A DNA stretch of 64,000 bases from Bacteroidales bacterium (GTDB taxonomy: Bacteria > Bacteroidota > Bacteroidia > Bacteroidales > UBA12077), in the NCBI GenBank assembly GCA_030637515.1, contig DAOWGM010000078.1, positions 1 through 64,000 on the forward strand, read 5' to 3'. The notes below the pieces were generated by a model that had not been told where the DNA came from, made no database searches, and saw only the letters and a list, made by a program, of their open reading frames with translations. Shown here piece after piece: positions 1 to 9,100 of the stretch (positions are counted from its first letter, which is position 1; every line of letters begins with the position of its first letter). The position numbers were made by a program, and so were the translations under genes.

Positions 1-1532
1 ATTCGGTAGCTTCAATCCCGACTGCTGTACCTGCATTTGTAGGATATACAGAAAAAGTAGTCAAATCTGGAGAATCATTAATTAACAAACCCGTAAGAAT
101 TTCTTCTTTTTCTGAATTTATATCGGTTTTTGGAATTGGTTTTAAAACAGGATTCAGTGTTCAGGAAGTTACAGACTCAGCAAAAGGTTTTGACTTTTCA
201 GTAGATGGTAAGTTCTACAGCGTAAATCAAGAGAAAAAGGCAAGGTTTCTACTTTTCGACGGAATTCGTTTATTCTTTGAGAACGGAGGTAGCACTTGTT
301 ACATCGTATCTGCTGGTTCATATACTACTGTAAAAGAAGTTAGTTCTAAGCCTGCAGCTGCAGCAAAAGATCCAAAAGCTGAAGCTCCTGTTGCAAAGGG
401 AAGTGAAGTTACAGTTAATGAAATTTCAAAAAGTGCATTATCAAAAGGTGTTAATGCTTTAGTTGCTGAAGATGAGCCAACAATGTTGGTAGTTCCTGAG
501 GCAGTTATGCTTGATGAAGGTGATTGTTTCGCTTTACAACAAGAAATGCTTTTGCATTGTGGTTTCAAAATGCAAAATCGTTTTGCATTACTTGATGTAT
601 ACAATGGAGATCAGTCAAGATCATATGATAAGAATGATGTTATAACTCGCTTCCGCGAAGGAATAGGATCAAACTTCCTTGCTTACAGTGCAGCTTATTA
701 TCCTCATGTAAATACAGCTGTTGTTCAGAAAGAAGAGGTTGATATTAGAAATATTGAAAACCTTGAATTACTGAATACACTTCTTGCAAAAGAAGCAGAT
801 GCAATTTTTGATAATCCAAAAAAAGCAGACGAAGCAAAAAATGAAATCAAGAAATTACTCAGTGATAAAGTGGATTTAGAGTCATTAACGCAAACTCTAA
901 ATACAATTAGTCCATCTTTTAAAACAGTAATGACTGCAATTGTTAAGAAGCTTAATGTTATGCCTCCAAGTTCAGCTATGGCTGGTGCATTAAGTATGGT
1001 TGATAATACAAGAGGTGTTTGGAAAGCTCCAGCTAACTTAAGTTTAGGTTCTGTTTTATCTCCAACTGTAAGTCTTACCAACGAAGATCAAGAAGATCTT
1101 AACGTAACTGTTTCAGGTAAATCTATCAATGCAATTCGTTCATTTGTAGGACAAGGAACACTTGTTTGGGGTGCTCGTACATTAAATGGAAACAGCCAGG
1201 ATTGGAAATATATCAACGTGCGTCGTACAATGATATTTATTGAGCAATCTGTTAAAGCAGCTGCTAAGGCATATGTTTATGAAGCAAATACTTCAGGAAC
1301 ATGGACACTTGTAAGAAGCATGATATCTTCATTCCTATCTTCTATTTGGAAACAAGGTGGATTAGCTGGTCTTACTCCTGCTGATGCATTTGAGGTTGAG
1401 GTTGGTCTTGGATCTACAATGACGCCAAATGATATTCTTGATGGTATTATGAATGTTACTGTTAAAGTTGCCATTACGCGACCTGCTGAATTTATTGTTA
1501 TTACATTCCAACAAAAAATGCAGCAATCTTAA
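1..1532 (+). CDS. eCIS contractile sheath protein (5' end cut off)
   Basis: This is the contractile outer sheath of a phage-tail-like injection system (Afp2/3/4 family). The reading frame is open from base 3 to the stop at 1530-1532, giving about 509 visible residues; the ATG lies upstream of the window, and perhaps 10-25 residues are missing. The first visible residues contain the sheath hallmark PTAVPAFVGYTEK. The C-terminal third has the conserved sheath core with WKYINVRRTMIFIE and the ending TRPAEFIVITFQQKM. Around bases 340-480 there is an Ala/Lys/Glu-rich insertion that is probably a surface loop. The ATG at 483 is internal and should not be used as a start. It is followed 48 bases later by a tube gene, as expected for a sheath-tube operon. 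Only one sheath gene is visible, but further ones may lie upstream. Confidence 0.95.
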   Translation, partial: SVASIPTAVPAFVGYTEKVVKSGESLINKPVRISSFSEFISVFGIGFKTGFSVQEVTDSAKGFDFSVDGKFYSVNQEKKARFLLFDGIRLFFENGGSTCYIVSAGSYTTVKEVSSKPAAAAKDPKAEAPVAKGSEVTVNEISKSALSKGVNALVAEDEPTMLVVPEAVMLDEGDCFALQQEMLLHCGFKMQNRFALLDVYNGDQSRSYDKNDVITRFREGIGSNFLAYSAAYYPHVNTAVVQKEEVDIRNIENLELLNTLLAKEADAIFDNPKKADEAKNEIKKLLSDKVDLESLTQTLNTISPSFKTVMTAIVKKLNVMPPSSAMAGALSMVDNTRGVWKAPANLSLGSVLSPTVSLTNEDQEDLNVTVSGKSINAIRSFVGQGTLVWGARTLNGNSQDWKYINVRRTMIFIEQSVKAAAKAYVYEANTSGTWTLVRSMISSFLSSIWKQGGLAGLTPADAFEVEVGLGSTMTPNDILDGIMNVTVKVAITRPAEFIVITFQQKMQQS

Positions 1533-1580
1533 TAGTTGATTATAGTAAATAAAAAAGTTAAACTTAAAAAATAAAAGATT

Positions 1581-2018
1581 ATGGCTGAAGAATTATGGCC
1601 CATACCAAAGTTTCATTTTAAAGTACAAATGGGTGACACTGAAATAGGTTTTCAGGAAGTTACAGGTTTAGAAATGGAAATTGAATTTATTGAATATAGA
1701 ACTGGAGATGATCCAACATATTTGAAACAAAAAATTCCAGGATTGAAAAAGCATGGTAACATTACTTTGAAAAAAGGTGTTTACGAAGGTGATGATTCTT
1801 TCTGGGAGTGGTTTAAAGAAGTTCAGACAAACCCGGAACGCCGCGAAGAAGTAGTTATCCAACTACTAGACGAAGAGGAGTCTCCAGTTGTTACATGGAC
1901 AGTTACAAATGCATTTCCTGTAAAAGTTTCTGGACCAGATTTAAAGTCTGATGCAAACGAAATTGCTATTGAAACAATTGAACTTGCTCATGAAGGCTTT
2001 GAGGTTGTTTATGAGTAG
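1581..2018 (+). CDS. eCIS inner tube protein, copy 1 (Afp1/Afp5-like)
   Basis: This 145-residue protein belongs to the T4 gp19-like tail tube family, whose hexamers stack into the rigid inner tube that carries cargo and the spike. Sequence signs are the start LWPIPKFHFKVQMGD, the FQEVTGLEMEIEFIEYR strand, the GLKKHGNITLKKGV beta hairpin, and the end NEIAIETIELAHEGFEVVYE. The length is normal for the family. It lies 48 bases after the sheath stop and before a strong hairpin at 2049-2080, so sheath and tube 1 may form a more abundant transcript than the baseplate genes. It is the likely major tube subunit because it is the shorter, canonical copy; that is an inference. Confidence 0.95.
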   Translation: MAEELWPIPKFHFKVQMGDTEIGFQEVTGLEMEIEFIEYRTGDDPTYLKQKIPGLKKHGNITLKKGVYEGDDSFWEWFKEVQTNPERREEVVIQLLDEEESPVVTWTVTNAFPVKVSGPDLKSDANEIAIETIELAHEGFEVVYE

Positions 2019-2048
2019 TTTAGACACACTTTAATTATTTTATAATAT

Positions 2049-2080
2049 TAACCAGAGAGTCTTTTTTGATTCTCTGGTTA
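2049..2080 (+). terminator. Intra-operon hairpin after sheath and tube genes
   Basis: A perfect 10-bp stem (TAACCAGAGA / TCTCTGGTTA) encloses a 12-base T-rich loop in the 90-base gap between the two tube genes. The T run lies in the loop and not after the stem, so this could be a partial terminator, an RNA-stability stem for the upstream sheath-tube message, or both. Confidence 0.6.
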
Positions 2081-2108
2081 ATGTATTTTACTTTTTAGCA
2101 GAAATAAA

Positions 2109-2636
2109 ATGGCACTTAAAAAGGATAGTTATCCAATGGTTGGCTTCAGGTATGAAGTTTATATTATACCAGAAGTGAGTAAAAATGCCTCTGATTATAA
2201 AAATGGGGCATCAGTTGTAAGTAGTTCTCTTTCTGCTACAGATAAAGCCAGCTTTTCTGAAATATCAGGTGTTACAGTTTCATTAGAAACAACATCTGTT
2301 AAAGAGGGAACGGGTAATTCTATAGAGGTCCCAAGAGAAATAACCTATTCTCCATTAGTATTAAAGAGGGGGCTTACAGGTGCTCAATCACAACTAATGG
2401 CTTGGGTTGCAGCAAACATGATTGAAAATAAAGAAAAGAAACTTACTATTGTTACAAAAACAGTTATTGTAAATCTGTTAAACGATCAGGGAGTTCCATT
2501 GATGAGTTGGGTATTTCATGGAGCATTTCCTACAAAATGGTCCATGTCCGGTTTAAAAGCTATGTCTAATGACTTGGTAATTGAGGAGTTGGAACTAAAA
2601 TATGAACGTTTTTTTCCTGTAGTTTTAGGTGTATAA
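2109..2636 (+). CDS. eCIS tube protein, copy 2 (Afp1/Afp5-like)
   Basis: This second gp19-like tube protein has 175 residues and is clearly diverged from the first. It starts MALKKDSYPMVGFRYEVYI and keeps the family pattern: an ISGVTVSLETTSVKEG strand, a YSPLVLKRGLTG hairpin in the place of the tube-1 GNITLKKGV hairpin, and the ending LVIEELELKYERFFPV. It has a Ser/Ala-rich extra segment near residues 28-48. In Afp and PVC particles a second tube paralogue forms a special ring near the baseplate; by analogy this copy may be the first ring joining tube and spike. It lies between the hairpin and the DUF5908 gene. Confidence 0.9.
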   Translation: MALKKDSYPMVGFRYEVYIIPEVSKNASDYKNGASVVSSSLSATDKASFSEISGVTVSLETTSVKEGTGNSIEVPREITYSPLVLKRGLTGAQSQLMAWVAANMIENKEKKLTIVTKTVIVNLLNDQGVPLMSWVFHGAFPTKWSMSGLKAMSNDLVIEELELKYERFFPVVLGV

Positions 2637-2654
2637 TAAAAGGAGATGTTTTAG

Positions 2655-2822
2655 ATGAGTATCGAAATAAAAGAGCTGGTTGTGAAATTTAATGTCACAG
2701 AAAAAAGGGAACAAATAAAAAATAATACTGGGAACGATATTTCCGGTATAAATTATAAGAAATTGGTAAAGGATTGCACCGACAAAGTTTTGAGAGAATT
2801 AGAATTTAGAACTGAACGATAA
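2655..2822 (+). CDS. DUF5908 family small eCIS protein
   Basis: This short gene encodes 55 residues starting MSIEIKELVVKFNVTEKRE. The opening IEIKELVVK pattern is that of DUF5908, a family found almost only in contractile injection loci, at the position of the small afp6-like gene. It begins 18 bases after the second tube gene and ends 14 bases before the LysM gene, so it is translationally packed in the operon. An AGGAG sequence lies 11 bases upstream of the ATG, which is unusual in this phylum. Its molecular role is not known. The identification rests on the N-terminal motif, the size and the position. Confidence 0.8.
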   Translation: MSIEIKELVVKFNVTEKREQIKNNTGNDISGINYKKLVKDCTDKVLRELEFRTER

Positions 2823-2836
2823 ATAATATTATTCCT

Positions 2837-3532
2837 ATGGAGTTTTTAACAATAGTTGGTTATGAGGCTGGTGATAATGGACCAACAGGAAATGGTTTTG
2901 AAACTTTTGAGGCACAAGTTAACCCAGCTTCAATTTCGGTAAACTATGGTGTTGGATATGGAAATTCCGATGATGCATCTGATGGGAGAATAATTCCGCA
3001 GAGAAAATTTAGTGGAGTTAAAACGCAAACTGTGAGTTTTGAATTGATTCTTGATGATACAGGTGTTATTCCACAAAAAAAAGGATTAAAGGGAAGTATA
3101 AAAGATCAAATAGAATTGTTTAAAAAAACATGCTATTATTTTATTGGTAGTAAGCATGAAACTCCATATGTGAAAATACATTGGAATCAGGAATCTTTAT
3201 TTAAATATAATAAACAGGCATTTTATGCAAGGGTAGATAATTTTGATATTATATACAATCTGTTCTCTTCGGATGGTGAACCAATAAGTGCAACAATAAA
3301 CGCCACATTTGGTGGAACAATGGATCCAAAAACAGAATCAAGTCTTAAAGATAAACAATCACCGGACCTTACTCATGTTGTTACGGTAAGGGCGGGAGAT
3401 ACTTTACCTACCTTATGCAAAAAAATATATGGTGATCGTCAAATGCATCACGAAATTGCCAGAGTTAATAACTTAATAAGCTTCAGATATATAAAACCAG
3501 GTACAGAACTAATTTTTCCTCCTATAAAATAG
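2837..3532 (+). CDS. LysM-domain tube/baseplate adaptor (Afp7-like)
   Basis: The 231-residue protein has an N-terminal beta domain (VNPASISVNYGVGYG) and a C-terminal LysM module at about residues 179-231, with VVTVRAGDTLPTLCKKIYGD and an ending TELIFPPIK. This two-part layout is typical of Afp7/gp53-like proteins that join the tube to the spike and baseplate; in these proteins LysM is structural and need not bind peptidoglycan. It is tightly coupled to the spike gene, with a 6-base gap. The middle region SFELILDDTGV is a usual feature of this family. Confidence in the eCIS role is high from sequence and context. Confidence 0.9.
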   Translation: MEFLTIVGYEAGDNGPTGNGFETFEAQVNPASISVNYGVGYGNSDDASDGRIIPQRKFSGVKTQTVSFELILDDTGVIPQKKGLKGSIKDQIELFKKTCYYFIGSKHETPYVKIHWNQESLFKYNKQAFYARVDNFDIIYNLFSSDGEPISATINATFGGTMDPKTESSLKDKQSPDLTHVVTVRAGDTLPTLCKKIYGDRQMHHEIARVNNLISFRYIKPGTELIFPPIK

Positions 3533-3538
3533 AAGTTT

Positions 3539-5326
3539 ATGGCTGACAAACTTAAAAAAATTGTAAAAAGTCCTGTAACATTCGTAGTAAAAAGCAACGG
3601 TACTGAAATTCCAGGAAGTTATCGCGTGGTTTCAGTTTCTGTATATAAAGAGGTCAATAAAGTTGCTACAGCATTCATACAATTATTAGATGGAGGTTAT
3701 GCTGATGGTGAAGAATATAGAATAAGCGATTCAGGAGATTTTAATCCTGGGTCAGAAATTGAAATTGCAGCTGGATATGCTTCCGACGAAGAAACCATAT
3801 TTAAAGGTATTGTAATTAAGCATGGATTGAAAATGGTAAGAGGCGATTTCATGCTCGAAATAGAATGTAAAGACCCTGCTGTAAAAACTACTGTAGGTAG
3901 AAAAAATAAAATTTTTGAAGCAAAACCTGATAGTGATATTATTTCAGAAATATTAGGTGAATATTCCGATTTAACTTCCGATGTTGAATCAACCAGTTAC
4001 GAGCATCCTGAGTTATTACAAAACTATATTGCAGACTGGGATTTTGTAATACAACGCGCCGAAGTGAACGGAATGGTTTTGTTTAATTCCGATGGAGAAA
4101 TTCAAATTAAAAAACCCGAAACGGGTTCACCTGTTTTAGATCTTATGCCTGATGATGGCGTAATTGCATTTAATGCATTTATTGATGCAAAAAACATGCT
4201 TAGCTCCGTCAAAGGAGTTTCCTGGGATATGGATAATCAGGAGATTATAGAAGCGAATTCAAATCCTCCTTCTTCAAATGATGCTGGAAATATATCTTCA
4301 GGAGAATTGTCAGACGTCATTGGCTTAGAAGAATCCCTTTTAAGCACTACGGCAAATGTCCCAATGGAAGTATTAACAGAATGGACTTCTGCCTTGCATG
4401 CTAAATCGGAATGGTCTAAAGTACGAGGTAAAATTACCATTCAGGGATATAATCAAATCTTACCAGGAGATACAATTAAATTAGAAGGTTTCAGTGACCA
4501 GTTTAATGGAAAAATATTTGTTTCAGCTGTAGGGCATATAATTGAAGAAGGTGAATATACAACAGAATTGGGATTAGGATTATCACCGAATTGGTATGTA
4601 GAAGAGAAGCCAAATGTTTATGCACCACCTGCATCAGGATTAATTCCTCCAATAAACGGAATGTACATTGGTGTAGTTGAACAAATTCATGAAGATGAAA
4701 ACGGACAATATAGAATTAAAGTAACATTACCTACACTTCAGTCTGAAACTCTGACATTATGGGCAAGACTAACAACTATTTATGCCTCAGAAGAAGCAGG
4801 ATTTTTCTTTTATCCTGAAATTGGAGATGAGGTTGTTGTCAGTTTTCTGAACCAGGATCCACAAAATCCTGTTATTTTAGGTTCTGTGCATAATAAAATT
4901 AAAATTCCTCCTGAAGAACCTGCAGAAGAGAATTTCATTAAAAGAATAGTTACTAAAGAAAAGCTTAAAATATCGTTTGACGAAGAGAATAAGGCTATTA
5001 TTATAGAAACTCCAGGTGAAAATATCATATCAATGAATGATACTGATGGAATTATTAGTATTAAAGATATGAATGATAATATAGTGGAAATGTCAGCTGA
5101 TGGTGTGAACATAGAAAGTGCAGGAGATATAACCATTAATGCTAAGGGAAATATCGAATTAACATCTGGAGGTGATATTGCACTCAGTGCAACAGGAGAT
5201 GTAAAAGTTGAAGGGGTTAATATAGAAAATAAAGGACAAGCCAAATTTGCAGCAGAAGGAGCCCAATGTGAAGTAAAAGGATCAGCTCAAACTGTTATAA
5301 AAGGTGGTATGGTAATGATAAATTAG
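3539..5326 (+). CDS. VgrG-like central spike (Afp8-like)
   Basis: This 595-residue protein is the trimeric spike below the tube. Residues about 1-365 form the gp27-like hub (TAFIQLLDGGYADGEEY, then AGYASDEETIFKGIVIKHG). Residues about 375-465 form the gp5-like OB fold, with IGVVEQIHEDENGQYRIKV, PEIGDEVVVSFLNQDPQNPV and ILGSVHN. The last 120 residues are a repetitive beta-helix needle made of short strands such as GDITINAKGNIELTSGGDIA. Length and order are normal for eCIS spikes. There is no extra C-terminal effector domain. The PAAR tip gene follows 34 bases downstream, consistent with its sitting on the needle end. Confidence 0.95.
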   Translation: MADKLKKIVKSPVTFVVKSNGTEIPGSYRVVSVSVYKEVNKVATAFIQLLDGGYADGEEYRISDSGDFNPGSEIEIAAGYASDEETIFKGIVIKHGLKMVRGDFMLEIECKDPAVKTTVGRKNKIFEAKPDSDIISEILGEYSDLTSDVESTSYEHPELLQNYIADWDFVIQRAEVNGMVLFNSDGEIQIKKPETGSPVLDLMPDDGVIAFNAFIDAKNMLSSVKGVSWDMDNQEIIEANSNPPSSNDAGNISSGELSDVIGLEESLLSTTANVPMEVLTEWTSALHAKSEWSKVRGKITIQGYNQILPGDTIKLEGFSDQFNGKIFVSAVGHIIEEGEYTTELGLGLSPNWYVEEKPNVYAPPASGLIPPINGMYIGVVEQIHEDENGQYRIKVTLPTLQSETLTLWARLTTIYASEEAGFFFYPEIGDEVVVSFLNQDPQNPVILGSVHNKIKIPPEEPAEENFIKRIVTKEKLKISFDEENKAIIIETPGENIISMNDTDGIISIKDMNDNIVEMSADGVNIESAGDITINAKGNIELTSGGDIALSATGDVKVEGVNIENKGQAKFAAEGAQCEVKGSAQTVIKGGMVMIN

Positions 5327-5360
5327 ATAAGTTGAAAATAATAAATTTAAAAATTAATAT

Positions 5361-5660
5361 ATGTCTTTAGCAGCAAGAGTAGGAGATATGCATACATGCC
5401 CGATGGTGACACCAGGTACTCCTCCTATTCCTCATGTTGGAGGAACAGTTATGCCTCCCGGCGAACCTACTGTTATGATAGGAGGAGTGCCGGCAGCAAG
5501 GCTTGGTGACATGGCTACTTGTGTAGGCCCGCCAGATTCTATAATAAAGGGATCTGGAACTGTGTTAATTGGAGGAATGCCTGCAGCAAGGATGGGAGAT
5601 TCAACTGCTCACGGAGGCTCTATAGTTATTGGGTGCCCCACTGTTATGATTGGAGGCTAA
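5361..5660 (+). CDS. PAAR-domain spike tip protein (Afp10-like)
   Basis: This is a 99-residue PAAR protein, the conical cap that sharpens the spike. It shows the typical repeated glycine pattern: AARVGDMHTCPMV, HVGGTVMPPGEPTVMIGG, PAARLGDMATCVGPPD, and the ending GCPTVMIGG. His and Cys residues (HTC, ATC, TAHGG, IGC) are present for the metal site known in PAAR tips. There is no extension, so it is a bare tip and not a PAAR-effector fusion. Its position between spike and gp25 fits eCIS operons. Confidence 0.95.
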   Translation: MSLAARVGDMHTCPMVTPGTPPIPHVGGTVMPPGEPTVMIGGVPAARLGDMATCVGPPDSIIKGSGTVLIGGMPAARMGDSTAHGGSIVIGCPTVMIGG

Positions 5661-5685
5661 TATTGATTTTTAGAAAAGAAATAAT

Positions 5686-6114
5686 ATGAAACATAAAAAA
5701 ACATTTTTAGGTATAGGGTGGAAGTTTCCTCCAGAGTTTGACAGACAGACCAAAAGTGTGACTTTGGTTTCTGAAGAACAAGACATTAAAGAAAGTTTGT
5801 TTATTCTGATGTCTACACGTCCGGGAGAAAGAGTCTTACAGCCAGAATATGGTTGTGATCTAAGTGTGCTTAATTTTGAATCTATTAACGAGGGTTTAAT
5901 AAATAGGGCAAGCGAGATAATACATGATGCTGTTTTGCATTTTGAGCCCAGAATAATTTTAGATGATGTATTTGTTTCAACTAAAAACATGTACGACGGA
6001 GTTTTAGAGATTTCGCTTGAGTATAGCATACGTAAAACAAACAAAAGAAATAATATTGTTTATCCGTATTATTTACTTGAAGGTACCGATGTAATAAATA
6101 TGCCGGATAATTAA
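5686..6114 (+). CDS. gp25-like baseplate wedge protein (Afp9-like)
   Basis: This 142-residue protein belongs to the gp25/W family of baseplate subunits that nucleate sheath assembly. Sequence evidence is FLGIGWKFPPEF near the start, the QDIKESLFILMSTRPGERVLQPEYG motif region that defines the family (known EPR-type sheath-contact motif, here PGERVLQPEYG), and the DDVFVS...LEISLEYSIRKTN strands. It lies 25 bases after the PAAR gene and 36 bases before the large baseplate gene. The length is normal. Confidence 0.92.
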   Translation: MKHKKTFLGIGWKFPPEFDRQTKSVTLVSEEQDIKESLFILMSTRPGERVLQPEYGCDLSVLNFESINEGLINRASEIIHDAVLHFEPRIILDDVFVSTKNMYDGVLEISLEYSIRKTNKRNNIVYPYYLLEGTDVINMPDN

Positions 6115-6150
6115 AAATTAAGATAAAGAAGAGCTTTTTCAATTTAAGAT

Positions 6151-9100
6151 ATGGATCAAAAAGAAAAAATAAATTATTTCAACTTTACAGGTTGCAGTCA
6201 GGATGAAAGATATTCTAAAGCACTTACTCCTGAATATGTTAAGATTGACGAGCATAATTTTATCGACAATCTTGTATATTCATTAGGATTATCAAAGCTG
6301 ATAAACTATTATAATTTTGAAAACAAACCAGATGGTGACTGGTCGGATTTTTTAACAGACGAGGCTCTTATTTTAGCAGCAATTTCATTTATAAAACCTG
6401 CAGAGCTCGAAGAAAAATTCAAAAAGTATGTTAATAAATCCATATCGTTTAATAATCCAGCAAAAAAACTTAAATATTTAAACGAGTGTTTCAATGAAAT
6501 ATATTCAATTGCATTAAAAGTTGACAAATGGTTTAAGAATTTAAAATACGTTGAAGACTTTCAGCAAACAGAAGTTTTATTTAGAAATGAAATATCAAAT
6601 ATTGTTGAAACAAAGCTTGCCGGTGGATTAAAAAAATTCAAGAGTTTTGTAATGGCTGCATCTTCTAAGGAGAATATAAATATTCAGCTTGATTTTGATT
6701 TTGACATTTTTAGTTTTATTTGGGAGCTCGACAACGTTGAACCTTCAGATGTAATTTATCAGGGAAAAAATATTCAAGACAAAGTTAACACTGCCGCTGA
6801 AGCTCTGCAGGATATATTTCAGCTATTTTATGAGTCTGTTATTTATCTGAAACAAAAAGCACTTTACGATTTAGAAGATTCATTAAATAAGGATAATCAT
6901 TTTCCGGAAGTTGCTCTTTTACTTACATTTCTTAAATTATTTGAACATCCACAAAAGAACATTAACCAATTAACATATAAGTATTTAAATTATTATTATA
7001 GAAATATTCTTCAACAAAAGGAAAGATCTGCAATTAACGATAAAACGTATTTGAAATTTGTTCTCGACAAGGAAGCAATTGAAGCTAAGGTTCCCAAAGG
7101 AGCCAAATTTATTGCAGGTACTGATAATGAAAGGAATGACGTATATTATTCTGTAGATGAGGATGTTGTTATCAATAAAGTTAACCTAAGCAGGTTGATG
7201 AATTTATTTGTTGCCTCAAAAAAATTAAATATTGATGGCGATTTTATTGAAAGAGTAAATAATATTTATAGTTCAGAAATACCTGTAATAAATTGGTCAG
7301 AGAAACCTGCATTAAACAAGCGAATGTCTTATCCAACTTTTGGTGAAGATCAGGAAGGACGTGGAGATAATGATTTAACAATGAATCCTGCTTCTGTGGG
7401 TATTGCCATATCTTCGCCAGCCTTATTTTTATCCGAAGGAAAAAGAGAACTTACAATAAAATTGCAGTTAAAAAAGGATTCATATAAACAGTTAGTAACA
7501 AAACTTAAAAATATAGGAAAAGAGTTAAGTTGCTCATTTAAAGAAGCTGTTGCGAAAAGCTTACTTGATTCTTTGAAAATTTTAGTGACAACATCAGAAG
7601 GTTGGTTTGAGGTTAAAAGTAATATTGTAACTATTGAAGAAAAGACTCATAGTCTTGTTGTAAAATTCGATTTTGAACCTTCACATCCTGCCATAGTTCC
7701 TGTTGATAAAGATTTGCATAACGAGAAAATATCATCATCGTCTCCTTTAGTAAAGTTTATTTTTAATAATGATTCATATATTTATTCTTATTCTTTGCTA
7801 ACTGATGCTGAAATAGAACAAGTTGTAATCAATACAAAAGTTTTTGAAATGAAAAAACTTCTGCTTCACAATAATGTGGGAGCAGTTGATTCCAATTCTC
7901 CGTTTTATCCATTTGGACCTGTACCAAAACCAGGATCTTTTTTAGTAATCGGAAATAACGAAGTATTTCAAAAGCAGCTCGATAATTTGAAAATAAATCT
8001 TGAATGGTTAGAAGTTCCTCATGAGGCACATGGATTCAAAGAATATTATCAAGACTATAAAATGGGTGTTGATAATGCATCATATGAAGTTTCTATGTCT
8101 ATTTTGAAGGGTGGGAAATGGCTTCCTGATCTTCCTGAAGAAAAACAAAAAATGAAAATGTTTCGTTCAGTTGATAATCCAACTGGACATGTTCCAACAA
8201 TTAATGCAAAGGTATTTCATAAGACCAGTTTTGATAATATAAAAATGGATCTGATACATCAGGCTCCAAATTATGCTGCAATTAACGAAAAGCCAAATTA
8301 TAATTCAATGTCGAAAAGAGGTTTCATAAAAATGGAACTTGCTTCTCCAATTTATGCTTTTGGTCATTCTGTTTATCCTGCAATAGTATCTGATATAACT
8401 CTGGAGAATTCAAAATCAGGTTTCTTAAAAGGAAAAACCAAAAAAGATTTGCCAAAACCAGCTTTTACTCCTCAAATAAGAAGTATGTCTCTTGATTATG
8501 AGAGTACTACAAGTATTTCTGTAAAAGAAAATTTTCAAGCTGGAGAAGGTAATTCTGGAAGTGGTGAAATCTTTCATTTACATCCTTTTGGTTTTTCAAA
8601 AATATTTCCAAATAAGGCGGAAAAGAATGTGTTTGTTGCGCCTTCATATAATATTCAAGGTGAGTTATACATGGGATTAACTGATGTTAAACCTCCTCAG
8701 GTAGTTTCTGTTTTATTTGAAATGCTTGATGAGTTTAATATATCATCAGAGGAAGAACCTCCTGTTGTTGAATGGGCTTATTTAGCAAATAATCGTTGGC
8801 ATGTTCTAAAACCTTCAAATATATTAAGAGACGACACAAATAATTTTCTGAAGACTGGAATTATTGTTATTGATCTTCCAGAAGCAATTAATAAAGAAAA
8901 TACACTTTTAAGTGATGAATATTTCTGGCTAAAGATTAGTGTAAAGGAGAATATTGAGGTTGCTTCAAGAAATCTTAGTGCTACTTCTCAAGTAACAACT
9001 GTTACTTTGGTTGGCAACGATAAGCTTTATAAATCGGAATATTTAGACAACCCATTACCAAGATATAGTATTCAGCGACCTGTAAAAAGTATAAAAGGAA

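Noticed and set aside
483-1532. Sheath gene starting at ATG 483
   Set aside because: The frame is open to the left edge and already encodes conserved sheath N-terminal sequence, so 483 is an internal Met.
4810-5244. 144-residue minus-strand reading frame
   Set aside because: It is antisense to the spike beta-helix; its repeated Ser/Ile pattern comes from the repeats of the spike gene.
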